DNA of 64,000 nt from Phycisphaerae bacterium (lineage in GTDB: Bacteria > Planctomycetota > Phycisphaerae > UBA1845 > JAFGLZ01): the NCBI GenBank assembly GCA_016927755.1, contig JAFGLZ010000125.1:1-64000 (forward strand), read 5' to 3'. Below the pieces are notes generated by a model, which saw nothing but the letters and a program-made list of their open reading frames with translations, made no database searches and was not told where the DNA came from. Shown here piece by piece: positions 1 through 9,196 of this stretch. A program made the translations under genes and the position numbers. How positions within the stretch are numbered: the first letter of the stretch is position 1; every line of letters starts with the position of its first letter.

Positions 1-30
1 AGACATTTCGAGACATTCCGAGACATCCAC
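1..30. repeat. 10-bp tandem repeat array, left copy (cut by window edge)
   Basis: Nearly three consecutive copies of a 10-base unit of the type GAGACATTCC, one with a T substitution. The window begins inside the array, so its true length is unknown. A second array of the same unit lies at 111-146. No gene is convincingly encoded between 1 and 292. Confidence 0.7.
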
Positions 31-110
31 CAACCGCCCGCGCCGACGCCACCCCCATTCCCGCCCCCCGACATCCCCCAAGAACGCGGGATTCCGCGGG
101 ATCATGGTGC

Positions 111-146
111 ATTCCGAGACATTCCGAGACATTCCGAGACATCCCC
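111..146. repeat. 10-bp tandem repeat array, right copy
   Basis: Three exact tandem copies of ATTCCGAGAC (111-140) followed by a partial unit. It is the same unit as at 1-30, about 80 bases away, and lies in the leader of the ABC-F gene. Reading an extended ABC-F frame through it gives a low-complexity peptide, which is one reason for placing the start at 293. Confidence 0.75.
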
Positions 147-292
147 CACACAAGTCCGCCCACCGCCGCCACGGACGCGCGATCGCCGCCCCCATCGCCC
201 CCTCATGGCGTTTGCCGGACCCCCCGGCTAAAATCAAGGATTCTCTCATGAGGCCCGCGAAAGGGCCCGTTACCTCGAACCGAACAAGAAAC

Positions 293-2230
293 ATGGCACT
301 CGTCACCCTCCAAAACACGACCAAGACCTACGGCCCCAAGGTCGTCCTAGAGAACGTCACCCTCGACATCCAACGCGGCGACAAGGCCGGACTCATCGGA
401 GCCAACGGCGCCGGAAAGACCACCGTCTTTAGACTCATCACCGGCGACGTCCGACCAGACTACGGCACCGTCACCAAGTCCCGCGGACTCAAGGTCGGCT
501 ACCTCCCACAGGAGCCCGAGCTCGAGGCAACCGCCACCCTCATCGACGAGGTCGCCGGCGTCTTCGAAGGCCTCCGACTCCTAGAGATCCGAATGCACCA
601 GCTCGCCGAGGACATGACCCATCACCACGACTCCCACGAGCTCGACGGCATCATGGCCGAGTACGACACGGTCCGCGCGCGCTTCGAGGCCGGCGGCGGC
701 TACGGATACGCCACCCGCATCAACGAGGTCCTCGGCGGCCTGGGCTTCTCCCCGCAAGACGAAGCCCTCCCCGTCTCGGCCCTCTCCGGCGGACAGAAGT
801 GCCGCGCCTCCCTCGCCAAGCTCCTCCTCCAGGACACCGACCTCCTCCTGCTCGACGAACCCACCAACCACCTCGACATCGACGCCACCCGATGGCTCGA
901 GAAGTGGCTCGCCGGATACATGGGCAGCGTCGTCATCGTCTCCCACGACCGCTACCTGCTCGATCGCGTCGTCGGAAAGATCATCGAGGTCGAGGACCGC
1001 GGCGTCACCGTCTACGGCTGCAACTACTCGCACTACGCCGAGGCCAAGCGCACCCGACTCCTCCAGGCCGTTCGCGAGTACACCCGCCAGCAAGAGTGGC
1101 TCAAGCACCAACGAGAGTTCATCGCCCGAACCAAGGCGCGAAAGGACACCGCCAAGCAGGCCCGCGGCCGCCAGTGGTACATCGAACGCATGGAGCGCGA
1201 CGGAAAGGTCCTCGAAAGACCGCAGGCCCTCCGCGACAAGATGAAGCTCGAGTTCAACCCCGCCGACCGCGGCGGCGACATGATCTTCCGCTGCGAGGGC
1301 GTCAGCAAGCGATACGACCACCGCGTCCTGCTCGAGGACTTCAACCTCGAGGTCACCCGCGGCCAGAAGGTCGGCATCATGGGCCCCAACGGCTCCGGAA
1401 AGACCACGCTCCTCAAGATGGCCCTCGGCCAGGTCCGACCCGACGCCGGCGACGTCCGCCTCTTCGAGAACCTCACGATCGGCTACTACGATCAAGAGCA
1501 CGAGGCCCTCAACCTCGACGGCATGCTCATCGAGGAAGTCCGCGCCCTCCGACCCGAGTGCTCCGAGCAGCAGGTCCGCTCCTACCTGGCCAGCTTCCTC
1601 TTCTTCGGAGACGACGTCTTCAAGACCATCGGCAACCTCTCCGGCGGAGAGCAGAGCCGCGTCCTCCTGGCCATGCTCGTCTGGATGGCCCCGCACGTGC
1701 TCGTCCTCGACGAGCCCACCAACCACCTCGACATCCCCAGCAAGGAGGTCCTCGAGGAGGCCCTCCGCAACTACGAGGGCACGATCCTGCTCGTCAGCCA
1801 CGACCGCTATCTGCTCGACCAGGTGGTCGACCGACTAATCGTCGTTCACGGCGACGGGCGCTCAGACATCCACCCCGGCAACTACACCGACTACGTCCGC
1901 CGGCAAGACGAGATCGCCGCCGAGCAGGCCGCCGCCGAGGCCGAGGCCGCCGCTCAGTCCAGACAGGGCGCCAAACGCGGACAACGCCGAAGCCGATCCG
2001 CAAGAAAGTCCGCCGCCGTCGTCGACTCGCCCTGGGCCAGGAAGTCCCTCGATGATCTCGAGGCCGTCATCATGGAGACCGAGGAGCGCATCGCCGCCCT
2101 CGAACGCCAGTTCGAAAACGAGGCCGTCTACCGCGACGCCGAGCGAGCACGCGGACTCAGGGACGAGTACAATCGCCTCCGCGGCGATCTGGAAGAGATG
2201 CTCCGCGTCTGGGAGAGCCACGCAGGCTGA
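293..2230 (+). CDS. ABC-F family ATP-binding cassette protein
   Basis: A 645-residue duplicated ABC ATPase without membrane segments. Domain 1 has Walker A GANGAGKTT (about residues 36-44), signature LSGGQ and Walker B DEPTNHLD. Domain 2 has GPNGSGKTT, LSGGEQ and a second DEPTNHLD. A charged linker separates them and a basic coiled-coil tail follows, which is the architecture of the Uup/EttA/ABC-F group that acts on ribosomes or nucleic acid. The ATG at 293 is preferred because the sequence aligning with the family begins there; the frame stays open upstream to 104, through the repeat array. The substrate cannot be deduced; the C-terminal coiled coil is most like Uup. The WaaP-like kinase gene follows after 10 bases. 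Confidence 0.93.
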   Translation: MALVTLQNTTKTYGPKVVLENVTLDIQRGDKAGLIGANGAGKTTVFRLITGDVRPDYGTVTKSRGLKVGYLPQEPELEATATLIDEVAGVFEGLRLLEIRMHQLAEDMTHHHDSHELDGIMAEYDTVRARFEAGGGYGYATRINEVLGGLGFSPQDEALPVSALSGGQKCRASLAKLLLQDTDLLLLDEPTNHLDIDATRWLEKWLAGYMGSVVIVSHDRYLLDRVVGKIIEVEDRGVTVYGCNYSHYAEAKRTRLLQAVREYTRQQEWLKHQREFIARTKARKDTAKQARGRQWYIERMERDGKVLERPQALRDKMKLEFNPADRGGDMIFRCEGVSKRYDHRVLLEDFNLEVTRGQKVGIMGPNGSGKTTLLKMALGQVRPDAGDVRLFENLTIGYYDQEHEALNLDGMLIEEVRALRPECSEQQVRSYLASFLFFGDDVFKTIGNLSGGEQSRVLLAMLVWMAPHVLVLDEPTNHLDIPSKEVLEEALRNYEGTILLVSHDRYLLDQVVDRLIVVHGDGRSDIHPGNYTDYVRRQDEIAAEQAAAEAEAAAQSRQGAKRGQRRSRSARKSAAVVDSPWARKSLDDLEAVIMETEERIAALERQFENEAVYRDAERARGLRDEYNRLRGDLEEMLRVWESHAG

Positions 2231-2240
2231 GCGAGGGCAC

Positions 2241-2930
2241 ATGGCACGACTGAACGTCCACTATCGGAACCCCGACTTCGCCGGCGCCATCGCCGCGCAC
2301 CGCCTCGACGACGCCGAGACCGTCTTCGGCTGGCAGAGCGACGAGTGGATCGGCGCCCGCCTCTACGGCTCCCTCCTCCGCGATACCGTCGACGGCATCG
2401 GACCCGTCTACATCAAGCGATACGACTACAACCGCGCGATCCTCCAGTATCGTCTCATCGGCAGCCGCGCCTATCGCGAGTGGGCCAACTCCGTCCGTCT
2501 CGCCCGGCTCGGGCTCCCCCAGCCCGAGACCATCACCGTGGCCACGCGCCTCGACGGGTTCGGCGTCTCCGGCAGCTTCCTCATCACCCGCGAGGTCCCC
2601 GCGGCCGTCTCGCTGGAGGCCCTGCTCGGCGACACCGACGACCCGCCCGACGATCGCCTGCTCGAACGGTTGGCCGACGGACTGACCGCGATGATCCGAC
2701 GGATGCACGACGGCGGCCTCTGTCACTGGGACCTGAAGCTCAGAAACGTCATCGTCTCGCGACCGAACAACGACCTGATCCTGATCCCGATCGACGCCGT
2801 CAACGGCCGATCGATCCGCCCGTGGAACCGCCGCCACGCCGTCCGGCGGGACTACCGATTCCTGTTGAGTCACCCGCGTCTCGGCCCCCTGATCGCCGCC
2901 AGACAGCTTGCCGCAAGGAATCAGCAATGA
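2241..2930 (+). CDS. lipopolysaccharide kinase (Kdo/WaaP)-type protein
   Basis: A 229-residue protein kinase-like fold. Visible motifs are an ATP-site Lys in VYIKRY (K59), the catalytic loop HWDLKLRN (162-169) and a metal-binding Asp in LIPIDAVN (D185, in place of DFG). This combination is typical of the WaaP/Kdo kinase family, which phosphorylates LPS core sugars at the inner membrane, though such folds in planctomycetes have untested substrates. GAGG lies five bases before the ATG, and the gene starts 10 bases after the ABC-F stop, so the two are probably co-transcribed. There is no signal peptide, so it is cytoplasmic or peripheral. Confidence 0.82.
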   Translation: MARLNVHYRNPDFAGAIAAHRLDDAETVFGWQSDEWIGARLYGSLLRDTVDGIGPVYIKRYDYNRAILQYRLIGSRAYREWANSVRLARLGLPQPETITVATRLDGFGVSGSFLITREVPAAVSLEALLGDTDDPPDDRLLERLADGLTAMIRRMHDGGLCHWDLKLRNVIVSRPNNDLILIPIDAVNGRSIRPWNRRHAVRRDYRFLLSHPRLGPLIAARQLAARNQQ

Positions 2931-2949
2931 ACACCCTGCAAATCCCCGA

Positions 2950-3034
2950 TGGGTGGCCCATCGCTTCAGCGGTGGGGGACACGAATTCCCAGTGGGTGGC
3001 CCATGGCTTCAGCCGTGGGGAACACGAATTCCCA
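2950..3034. repeat. pair of 42-bp direct repeats, each forming a hairpin
   Basis: Copies at 2950-2991 and 2993-3034 match at 39 of 42 positions. Each contains a 20-base stem-loop, CCCATCGC-TTCA-GCGGTGGG (2957-2976) and CCCATGGC-TTCA-GCCGTGGG (3000-3019). Two of the three differences are the two members of one base pair, so pairing is kept. It lies between the kinase stop and the amidotransferase start and resembles REP-like palindromic elements. Confidence 0.85.
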
Positions 3035-3163
3035 TCCAGGTCTTCTCCGTTCACCCCCGGAGGGGCGGAGAATCTCATCTCCGCTGTCCGTTCGAGGATT
3101 TCTGAGAGCGGCTTGGACTGGGCTGCTGACGAGGGCGGCCGGCGCGAGCCGAAGGACAACCGA

Positions 3164-3871
3164 ATGAAGGCGCTCATCATCGTTCACGTCAGTTGTGAGG
3201 GCCCCGGGCTCTTCAAGCCCGTCCTCGAGCAGCGCGGTGTCGACGTCGACATCATCGACGTCGAGCAGGGCCACGCACTGCCCGATTCTCTCGACGGCAC
3301 GGATATGCTCGTCGTCATGGGAGGCCCGATGAACGCCTACCAGGAAGACAAGTACCCCTACCTCCGACAGGAAGACGTCCTACTGCGTGAGGCCATCTCC
3401 CGAGACGTCCCCGTGATGGGCGTCTGCCTCGGCTCCCAGCTCCTGGCCAAAGCCGCCGGCGCGAAGGTCTACCGCGGCCCCGTCCGAGAGTTCGCCTGGA
3501 GCGACGTGACCCTCACCCCCGCCGGCCGGCGCGATCCCCTCTTCGACGGAATCGACTCGACCATGTTCGTCTTCCAGTGGCACGGAGACACCTTCGACGT
3601 TCCCTCCGAGGCCGAGCTGATCGCCACCTCCCCCGTCGTGCCGAACCAGGCCATCCGCGTCGGACGCCGCGCCTACGGCCTCCAGTTCCATATCGAGCTC
3701 GACCGACGACTGCTCGATCTCTGGATGGACGTCGCCCCCGGCGAGGGGATCGACTTGGACGACGATGCCGTCCGCCGGATCACAGGGACCTTCAACGACC
3801 GTGAAACGGCCCTGGCCCGTCAGGCCCGAGCCGTGGCCGAGAACTTCCACCGCATCGCCTCCGCCGAATGA
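3164..3871 (+). CDS. class I glutamine amidotransferase (GMP synthase-like)
   Basis: A 235-residue stand-alone GATase1 domain. It has the nucleophile elbow GVCLGSQLL (Cys88) and the partner residues in LQFHIEL (His176, Glu178), completing the Cys-His-Glu triad. The oxyanion region VVMGGPMNAY is also typical. No synthetase domain follows, so this is the GuaA-like YfeJ/ADL group often of unknown amine acceptor, with ammonia released from glutamine in the cytoplasm. GAAGGA lies seven bases before the ATG at 3164. The frame is open much further upstream but that part is a shadow of the kinase gene and the repeat pair. Confidence 0.88.
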   Translation: MKALIIVHVSCEGPGLFKPVLEQRGVDVDIIDVEQGHALPDSLDGTDMLVVMGGPMNAYQEDKYPYLRQEDVLLREAISRDVPVMGVCLGSQLLAKAAGAKVYRGPVREFAWSDVTLTPAGRRDPLFDGIDSTMFVFQWHGDTFDVPSEAELIATSPVVPNQAIRVGRRAYGLQFHIELDRRLLDLWMDVAPGEGIDLDDDAVRRITGTFNDRETALARQARAVAENFHRIASAE

Positions 3872-4123
3872 TTCCTCGGCTTCGGCGACGCCGGTAAGGT
3901 CTTTGCTGACCGGCGGTTTCCCCTTGGCGGGCTGACATTTCGCCGCGCCCGCCTTGAGTTGACTTACACGGAGTGATACACTTTCTAACTTGGGCGCTCC
4001 GCATGGTTTGCAGGCGCCACTTTTTGTTTGCATGTGTCCCCGGGCCCCCGTCAGGGATCGCCCTGGTCTCGGGCGCGTTTCGGCGAGCCGTCGTCGGCGC
4101 GACCCCGCCTTTGCCGTGACCAA

Positions 4124-6088
4124 ATGACCAAACTGCTCGAATCCATTGGGTGTCCTACGGATTTTAAGCGCTTGCCGGTAAACCAGTTAGTCTCCCTTGC
4201 CAAGGAGATCCGACTCCGCATCATCGACGTCGTCGGCCGGAACGGCGGCCACCTGGCCAGCAACCTCGGCGTCGTCGAGCTCACGCTAGCCCTCCACTAC
4301 GTCTTCGACTTCGCCAACGATCGCCTTCTCTGGGATGTCGGGCACCAGTGCTACACCCACAAGCTCCTCACCGGCCGTCAGGAAGGATTCGAGCGCCTCC
4401 GCAAACGCCGCGGCGTCAGCGGCTTCCCCAACATCCACGAGAGCGAGTACGACCAGTTCACCGTCGGCCACGCAGGAACCGCTATCGCCACCGCCATGGG
4501 CCTGGCCATGGGAGAGGCCGTCCGAAAGACCGATCGCCGTGTCGTCGCCCTCGTCGGCGACGCCAGCATCGTCAACGGGCTCTCGTTCGAGGGCATGAAC
4601 ATGGCTGGAGGCCTCAATCGCCAGCTCCTGGTCGTCCTCAACGACAACAGCATGAGCATCGCCCCCACCCAGGGGGCCATGGCCGAGTACCTCGCCAAGT
4701 TCCGAACCAGCGAGCTCTACGAGGAGGTCAAACGTAAGGTAGGCCGCGTCCTCCCGAGACTCCCCGTCGTCGGGCAGGGCATGTTCGACGCCCTCGACGC
4801 GATCAAGGAAGGCTTCAAGGCCACCGTCTCGCCCCATCAGATCTTCGACGCCCTCGGATTCGTCTACGTCGGACCCACCGATGGGCACGATATCCCCCAT
4901 CTCATCGACCTGCTCGCCACGCTCAAGGACGTCCAGCGCCCCGTCCTGCTCCACGTCCACACCGAGAAGGGCCGCGGCTGCACCTACGCCACCGCCGACC
5001 CGACCCGGTTCCACAGCACCAAGCCCTTCAAGGTCGAGGGCGACCACGTTTCCATCGCCAGCAGTGGCGGCAAGAGCTTCACCCGCGCCTTCTCGGACGC
5101 GATCTGCGCCCTCGCCGAGGACAACCCCCGGCTTTTTGCCGTCACCGCCGCCATGCCCGACGGCACCGGCCTCGTCGAGTTCGCCAAGCGCTTCCCCGAT
5201 CGGTTCCTCGACTGCGGAATCGCCGAGAGCGGCGCCGTCGCGATGGCGGGAGGATTGGCCAAGGCCGGGCTCACCCCCATCGTGGCGATCTACTCCACCT
5301 TCCTCCAGCGATCCTACGACCAGATCGCCCAGGAGGTCTCGCTCCAACAACTCCCCGTCGTGTTCTGTCTTGATCGCGCCGGCCTGGTCGGCAGCGACGG
5401 ATCGGTACACCACGGCTCGTATGACATCGGTTTCCTTCGCAGTCTGCCGAACATGGTCCTCATGGCCCCGGCCGACGAGCCCGAAATGCTCGAGGCCCTC
5501 AGGCTGGCCGTCTCGCTCGAGCAGGCCACCGCCATCCGATATCCGCGCGACGTCGTTCCCGACCCGCTGGCCGAGACGACCCCGCCGTTCGTCCTCGGCC
5601 GTTCCCGACGCCTGCGCGACGGCAACGACGCCACGCTCATCGCCTACGGCTCGACCGTCGCGACCGCGCTCGATGCCGCCGAACAGCTCGCCGGCAGTGG
5701 CATCCAGGTTGGCGTCGTTAACGCCCGCTTCGCCAAACCGCTGGATCGGCAGATGCTCACGAGCGTCCTCAATCAGGGCCATCCCGTCCTGACCGTCGAG
5801 GACCACATGCGCGAAGGCGGCTTCGGCTCGGCCGTGCTCGAGACCGCCCAGGAAATGGGACTCCCGACCGCCCAACTGACCCGCCTGGGCCTGCCGCAGG
5901 ACCGGTTCATCGAGCACGGCTCCCGCGCCGAACAGCTCGCCGAGACCGGTCTGAACCTGGCCGGCCTGGTCGCGGCCGTTCGCGGGGCCCTCGGGACCCG
6001 TGCCGAGGACATCGAACAGGCCGGGCGCATCGCCGCGCAGACCGCCAAGAACCCACGCGGGTCGGCGCAGCCCAAGGCCCAGACGTGA
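4124..6088 (+). CDS. dxs: 1-deoxy-D-xylulose-5-phosphate synthase
   Basis: A 654-residue thiamine-diphosphate enzyme condensing pyruvate with glyceraldehyde 3-phosphate, the first step of the MEP isoprenoid pathway. The N-terminal domain has DVGHQCYTHK (His74, His80) and the cofactor region GDASIVNG followed by VVLNDNSMSIAPTQGAM. The pyrimidine domain has ESGAVAMAGG, and the C-terminal transketolase domain ends with the LPQDRFIEHGS segment typical of Dxs. The cofactor motif reads GDA where most Dxs have GDG. The C-terminus carries a short Ala/Lys-rich tail. No clear ribosome binding site precedes the ATG at 4124. The stop overlaps the GTG of nadK, indicating coupling. Confidence 0.95.
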   Translation: MTKLLESIGCPTDFKRLPVNQLVSLAKEIRLRIIDVVGRNGGHLASNLGVVELTLALHYVFDFANDRLLWDVGHQCYTHKLLTGRQEGFERLRKRRGVSGFPNIHESEYDQFTVGHAGTAIATAMGLAMGEAVRKTDRRVVALVGDASIVNGLSFEGMNMAGGLNRQLLVVLNDNSMSIAPTQGAMAEYLAKFRTSELYEEVKRKVGRVLPRLPVVGQGMFDALDAIKEGFKATVSPHQIFDALGFVYVGPTDGHDIPHLIDLLATLKDVQRPVLLHVHTEKGRGCTYATADPTRFHSTKPFKVEGDHVSIASSGGKSFTRAFSDAICALAEDNPRLFAVTAAMPDGTGLVEFAKRFPDRFLDCGIAESGAVAMAGGLAKAGLTPIVAIYSTFLQRSYDQIAQEVSLQQLPVVFCLDRAGLVGSDGSVHHGSYDIGFLRSLPNMVLMAPADEPEMLEALRLAVSLEQATAIRYPRDVVPDPLAETTPPFVLGRSRRLRDGNDATLIAYGSTVATALDAAEQLAGSGIQVGVVNARFAKPLDRQMLTSVLNQGHPVLTVEDHMREGGFGSAVLETAQEMGLPTAQLTRLGLPQDRFIEHGSRAEQLAETGLNLAGLVAAVRGALGTRAEDIEQAGRIAAQTAKNPRGSAQPKAQT

Positions 6089-6972
6089 CACCGAAGATGA
6101 CCAACCGAAACTGCCCAAACCGCAAGCCGCGCGTCCTGCTCATCGGTAACTCCGCCAAGACCTCCGTCACCGAGACCATGCAGCGCGTCGAGCAAATCGT
6201 CGCCCCGCATGCCTGCATCGTCGGCAAGGTGCTCGGCCAACACACCGACGAGCTCATAATGGGGGACCCCGACCTCATCGTCGTCCTCGGCGGCGACGGG
6301 ATGATGCTCGCCGTCGGTCGCGCTATGGGCGATCGACAGGTGCCGATGGTCGGCGTCAACCTCGGCAAGCTCGGATACCTCGCCGAGTTCGCCGTGCAAG
6401 ATCTCGCGGACCACATCGAGCAGATCCTCGACGACTCCGAGCACGTCAGCACGGGCATGATGCTCGACGCCCGCGTCGAGAGCGACGGCGTCCAACGCTT
6501 CCACAGCCCGGCAATGAACGACTGCGTCGTCCAGGCCGGACCCCCGTACCGCATGGTCGAGCTGGCCGTCTTCGTCGACGAGGAACCCCTCACGAGCTTG
6601 GCCGCCGACGGGCTGATCGTCTCCACCCCCGTCGGCTCCACCGCCCACAACATGGCCGCGGGCGGGCCCATCGTCCAGCGAGGCGTCGACGCCCTCGTCG
6701 TCACCCCAATCTGTCCGCACTCCCTGGCCCACCGACCGCTGGTCCTCCGCGGAACGCAGGCCATCGAGGTCATCGGCGTTCGCGTCAACGAGGGCACCAC
6801 CATCGCCGTCGACGGGCAGATCTCAACCCCCTTCAAGGAGTCAGACCGCCTCGTCATCCGAGCCTTCGAGCACCGCTTCAAGCTGATCCGACACCCCGAC
6901 CAGACCCGCTGGCACACGCTACTGACCAAGCTGAAATGGGGCACCCGACCCGAAGCCCGGTCGCAGCGATAG
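6085..6972 (+). CDS. nadK: NAD kinase
   Basis: About 295 residues, ATP-dependent NAD phosphorylation to NADP in the cytoplasm. The diagnostic GGDG lies in IVVLGGDGMML, followed by a family-typical NLGKLGYLAEF segment and the second-domain motif VSTPVGSTAHNMAAGGPI. The GTG at 6085 overlaps the dxs stop, with AAGG upstream; an ATG at 6097 is an equally possible start. Pairing with dxs is a common planctomycetal arrangement in my recollection and makes sense because the MEP pathway consumes NADPH. Confidence 0.93.
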   Translation: MTPKMTNRNCPNRKPRVLLIGNSAKTSVTETMQRVEQIVAPHACIVGKVLGQHTDELIMGDPDLIVVLGGDGMMLAVGRAMGDRQVPMVGVNLGKLGYLAEFAVQDLADHIEQILDDSEHVSTGMMLDARVESDGVQRFHSPAMNDCVVQAGPPYRMVELAVFVDEEPLTSLAADGLIVSTPVGSTAHNMAAGGPIVQRGVDALVVTPICPHSLAHRPLVLRGTQAIEVIGVRVNEGTTIAVDGQISTPFKESDRLVIRAFEHRFKLIRHPDQTRWHTLLTKLKWGTRPEARSQR

Positions 6973-7082
6973 CGGCAGTCGTATCGTCCCGATCAGATTT
7001 CTGAAAACGCTGAAAGCCGCTCGAAAGAGAAGGTGTTCCCCCGCGTACGTGGGCTGAGCCGTACCCCGCGCCTCCGCCCCCG

Positions 7083-9014
7083 TCACCGCCCGCCCAACTC
7101 CTGCAACCACACGTTGGCCGGCCAGCCGAAATCGATCATCGCGTCGATGGTCGAGTTGTACACGCCCCCGAGCGCGCCGCTCGCGCTGCGGAAGCGACTG
7201 TCCCGATGCATCGCCAGTAGGGCAGGCTTGCCTTGAGGGGCGATCAGACGACCGAGGTCCGCCGCGACCAGCCCTCGATCCGGATCCTTCCCCTCGAGCG
7301 CGCTCGAACCGAGACCCGCCACGCGGTCCAGCCACTGTACCGTCTGGTCCTCCCGCGACGCCGACGCCTTGGCCACCGCCACGCACGCCTTCATCCAGGC
7401 CGGGCTGTCCAGCGGCTCCGTCAGCCGATCCATCTTGCGTGCCCCCGTCCCGTCCCGCCATTGGGCAAGCAGCTCCAGCACGATCAGCCGAGCCGGAAGC
7501 TTGATCTGGCGGACGTCACCGTCGAGCAGCGTCCGAACCACGGGCGCCGCGTCCGGAGGCAATTCACTCAGCTTCCGCCAGCGCTCGCGAGCCCCGGCCC
7601 AATCCGCGCCGGACAGCCCCTCGGCGAGCTTCGCCGCCTCGACGCGCGCCGGATGGTACGTCCGTCGCGTGATCGACCGCGACGGGCCGTGCTGCGCGAG
7701 CAGGCCCGGATCGATGCGGATCTCCTTGCCCGTTCGTTCGCGGATCCAGGCCGCGATCTCCTTCAACGCCAGCTCGGGCGCCTCCTGCGGCGACCGGTCC
7801 GCGCCGAACCGCCCGAACGTCCTGCCCGTGATCGTCACGATCGTCCAGACGGCCCGCTGCCGGACCTCCAGCCGCCCGTCCGCGAGAAGGTCGGCGATCT
7901 TGCCCGACCACTGCTCCGCCCCTCGCCGGTCGCCCCGGCTCCGCTTGCTCAGGAGCAAGGCCGCGCCCAGGCGGACCTCCGCCGGCTGCCCCGTAAGCAG
8001 GGACTCGAGCGCCGCGTCGACGCTGCCGTTGCCGAGCGTCATCTGAGAGACGACGTCGTTCGCCTGATCCAGCCAGGCCCGACCCCGGTCCCGCATCGGC
8101 CACCCCCACGCCGACCAGTACGTCTCCAGAAGCCGCGGCAGCGCCTGGCTGCCCAGCGCCGCCACCGGCCTATGAAGCGTCGTGAGATCCTCGTTCCACA
8201 CGCGTTCCAACGTCGCCGCCTGCGCCTCCTGAGGCAGAAGCGATCGCCGCGCAAGCGCCTTGCCCAGCGACACCAGCTTCACCCGGGCCGTGAACCGGTC
8301 CATCATCGGCCCGACCGCCCGGGAGTCGCCCATCAGCGACAGACTCATCAGCGCGGTGTCGTTGAAACGAGGATCACGCATCTCACGAGCCACGAGGTCC
8401 GCCGCCTTCGAATCGCCGATCTCGCCCAGCGCCGCGATCAGGGCCCTGCGCTGACCCTCGACCAGCGACGAGTTGTCGAAGGCCTTCATGATCAGGCCTA
8501 CCGCCCCCGGCCCGACGTTGCCCAGGTCGTCTCCGAGGCGGACCTGCTCGGCCTCGTCTTTCGACGCCAGCAGCCTGCTCAGAATGCCCCGCGCCGTGAC
8601 GACCTCCGCCGACTCCGTGACGATCACCTGGTTCGGCTCGCCCCGCGAAGGCCGCCCGATCAGGTTGATCGCGACGTTCACTAGGAAGATCACCAAGACG
8701 ATCCCCGCCAACGCGCCGCACAGGATGGCCATCTTCGTCCACGTCGGCATCAGGACGAAGCGACGCACGACCGGTAGCTTCTGCCCGGTGATGATCTGAC
8801 GCTGGCACTTCAGGCAGGTATCGTTCCCCGGAGCCATCTGGGCCCCACAGAAGGGGCACTTGATCGGGCCGGCGGGTTTCGTCTTCTTCGGCTGCACCGG
8901 CGGCGCGATGTTCATCCATCGTCCGCACTGCGGACACATGCAGAAGGGATTCCCCGGCTCGTTGTCCGAGACGAAGAACTTGTTGCAGTGCGGACAGATA
9001 ACGGGCTTGCCCAT
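7083..9014 (-). CDS. zinc-ribbon, membrane-anchored HEAT-repeat protein
   Basis: A 643-residue protein. The N-terminus holds two zinc-ribbon pairs, CPHC with CPQC (about residues 7-31) and CPFC with CLKC (about 53-72). A basic stretch precedes one membrane segment (about 96-120, rich in Ile, Leu and Val). The rest is Ala/Leu-rich helical repeats resembling HEAT units (for example EIGDSKAADLVAREM and VGPMMDRF). The topology suggests a cytoplasmic zinc ribbon and an exported or lumenal scaffold. The ATG at 9014 is chosen because it begins just before the first ribbon and has GGAG-rich sequence upstream. Specific function is unknown. It is convergent with nadK. Confidence 0.8.
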   Translation of the reverse strand: MGKPVICPHCNKFFVSDNEPGNPFCMCPQCGRWMNIAPPVQPKKTKPAGPIKCPFCGAQMAPGNDTCLKCQRQIITGQKLPVVRRFVLMPTWTKMAILCGALAGIVLVIFLVNVAINLIGRPSRGEPNQVIVTESAEVVTARGILSRLLASKDEAEQVRLGDDLGNVGPGAVGLIMKAFDNSSLVEGQRRALIAALGEIGDSKAADLVAREMRDPRFNDTALMSLSLMGDSRAVGPMMDRFTARVKLVSLGKALARRSLLPQEAQAATLERVWNEDLTTLHRPVAALGSQALPRLLETYWSAWGWPMRDRGRAWLDQANDVVSQMTLGNGSVDAALESLLTGQPAEVRLGAALLLSKRSRGDRRGAEQWSGKIADLLADGRLEVRQRAVWTIVTITGRTFGRFGADRSPQEAPELALKEIAAWIRERTGKEIRIDPGLLAQHGPSRSITRRTYHPARVEAAKLAEGLSGADWAGARERWRKLSELPPDAAPVVRTLLDGDVRQIKLPARLIVLELLAQWRDGTGARKMDRLTEPLDSPAWMKACVAVAKASASREDQTVQWLDRVAGLGSSALEGKDPDRGLVAADLGRLIAPQGKPALLAMHRDSRFRSASGALGGVYNSTIDAMIDFGWPANVWLQELGGR

Positions 9015-9030
9015 TCCGGAGTCTCCACCC

Positions 9031-9062
9031 CCTATACAAATGCAGACGGCCCCACGCGTCAA
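9031..9062 (-). promoter_or_regulatory. weak sigma70-like promoter for the zinc-ribbon HEAT gene
   Basis: On the minus strand TTGACG (9057-9062) is followed after 20 bases by TATAGG (9031-9036). The -35 is good but the spacing is long; TGTATA at spacing 18 is an alternative -10. Confidence 0.3.
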
Positions 9063-9166
9063 GCGCCTGATCTCGCAGGCAGTTAGGGTTGGGCCACGAC
9101 CGCCGATGCCTCGCTCCCCCCGATACGCCTCGTCCGGTCGATACGGCGAGTCCCACGACAAAGCCC

Positions 9167-9196
9167 TTGACGTTGCCCGTGGTCGGCTGCTAAGGT
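9167..9196 (+). promoter_or_regulatory. candidate promoter of the ATP synthase operon
   Basis: TTGACG (9167-9172), spacer of 18, TAAGGT (9191-9196). It is the only good match upstream of the first atp gene at 9328. Confidence 0.45.

Noticed and set aside
581..1801. 406-residue leftward frame overlapping the ABC-F gene
   Set aside because: It is antisense to a well-supported ABC-F and made of Val, Glu, Asp and Leu repeats without motifs, as expected for the complement of a GC-rich gene.
3959..3990. TTGACT followed by weak -10 sequences before dxs
   Set aside because: No -10 of reasonable match at 15-19 bases; the spacing to TACACT is only 12.
4286..6118. 610-residue leftward frame antisense to dxs
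   Set aside because: No family motif; the opposite strand encodes a complete Dxs. It is a GC-rich shadow.
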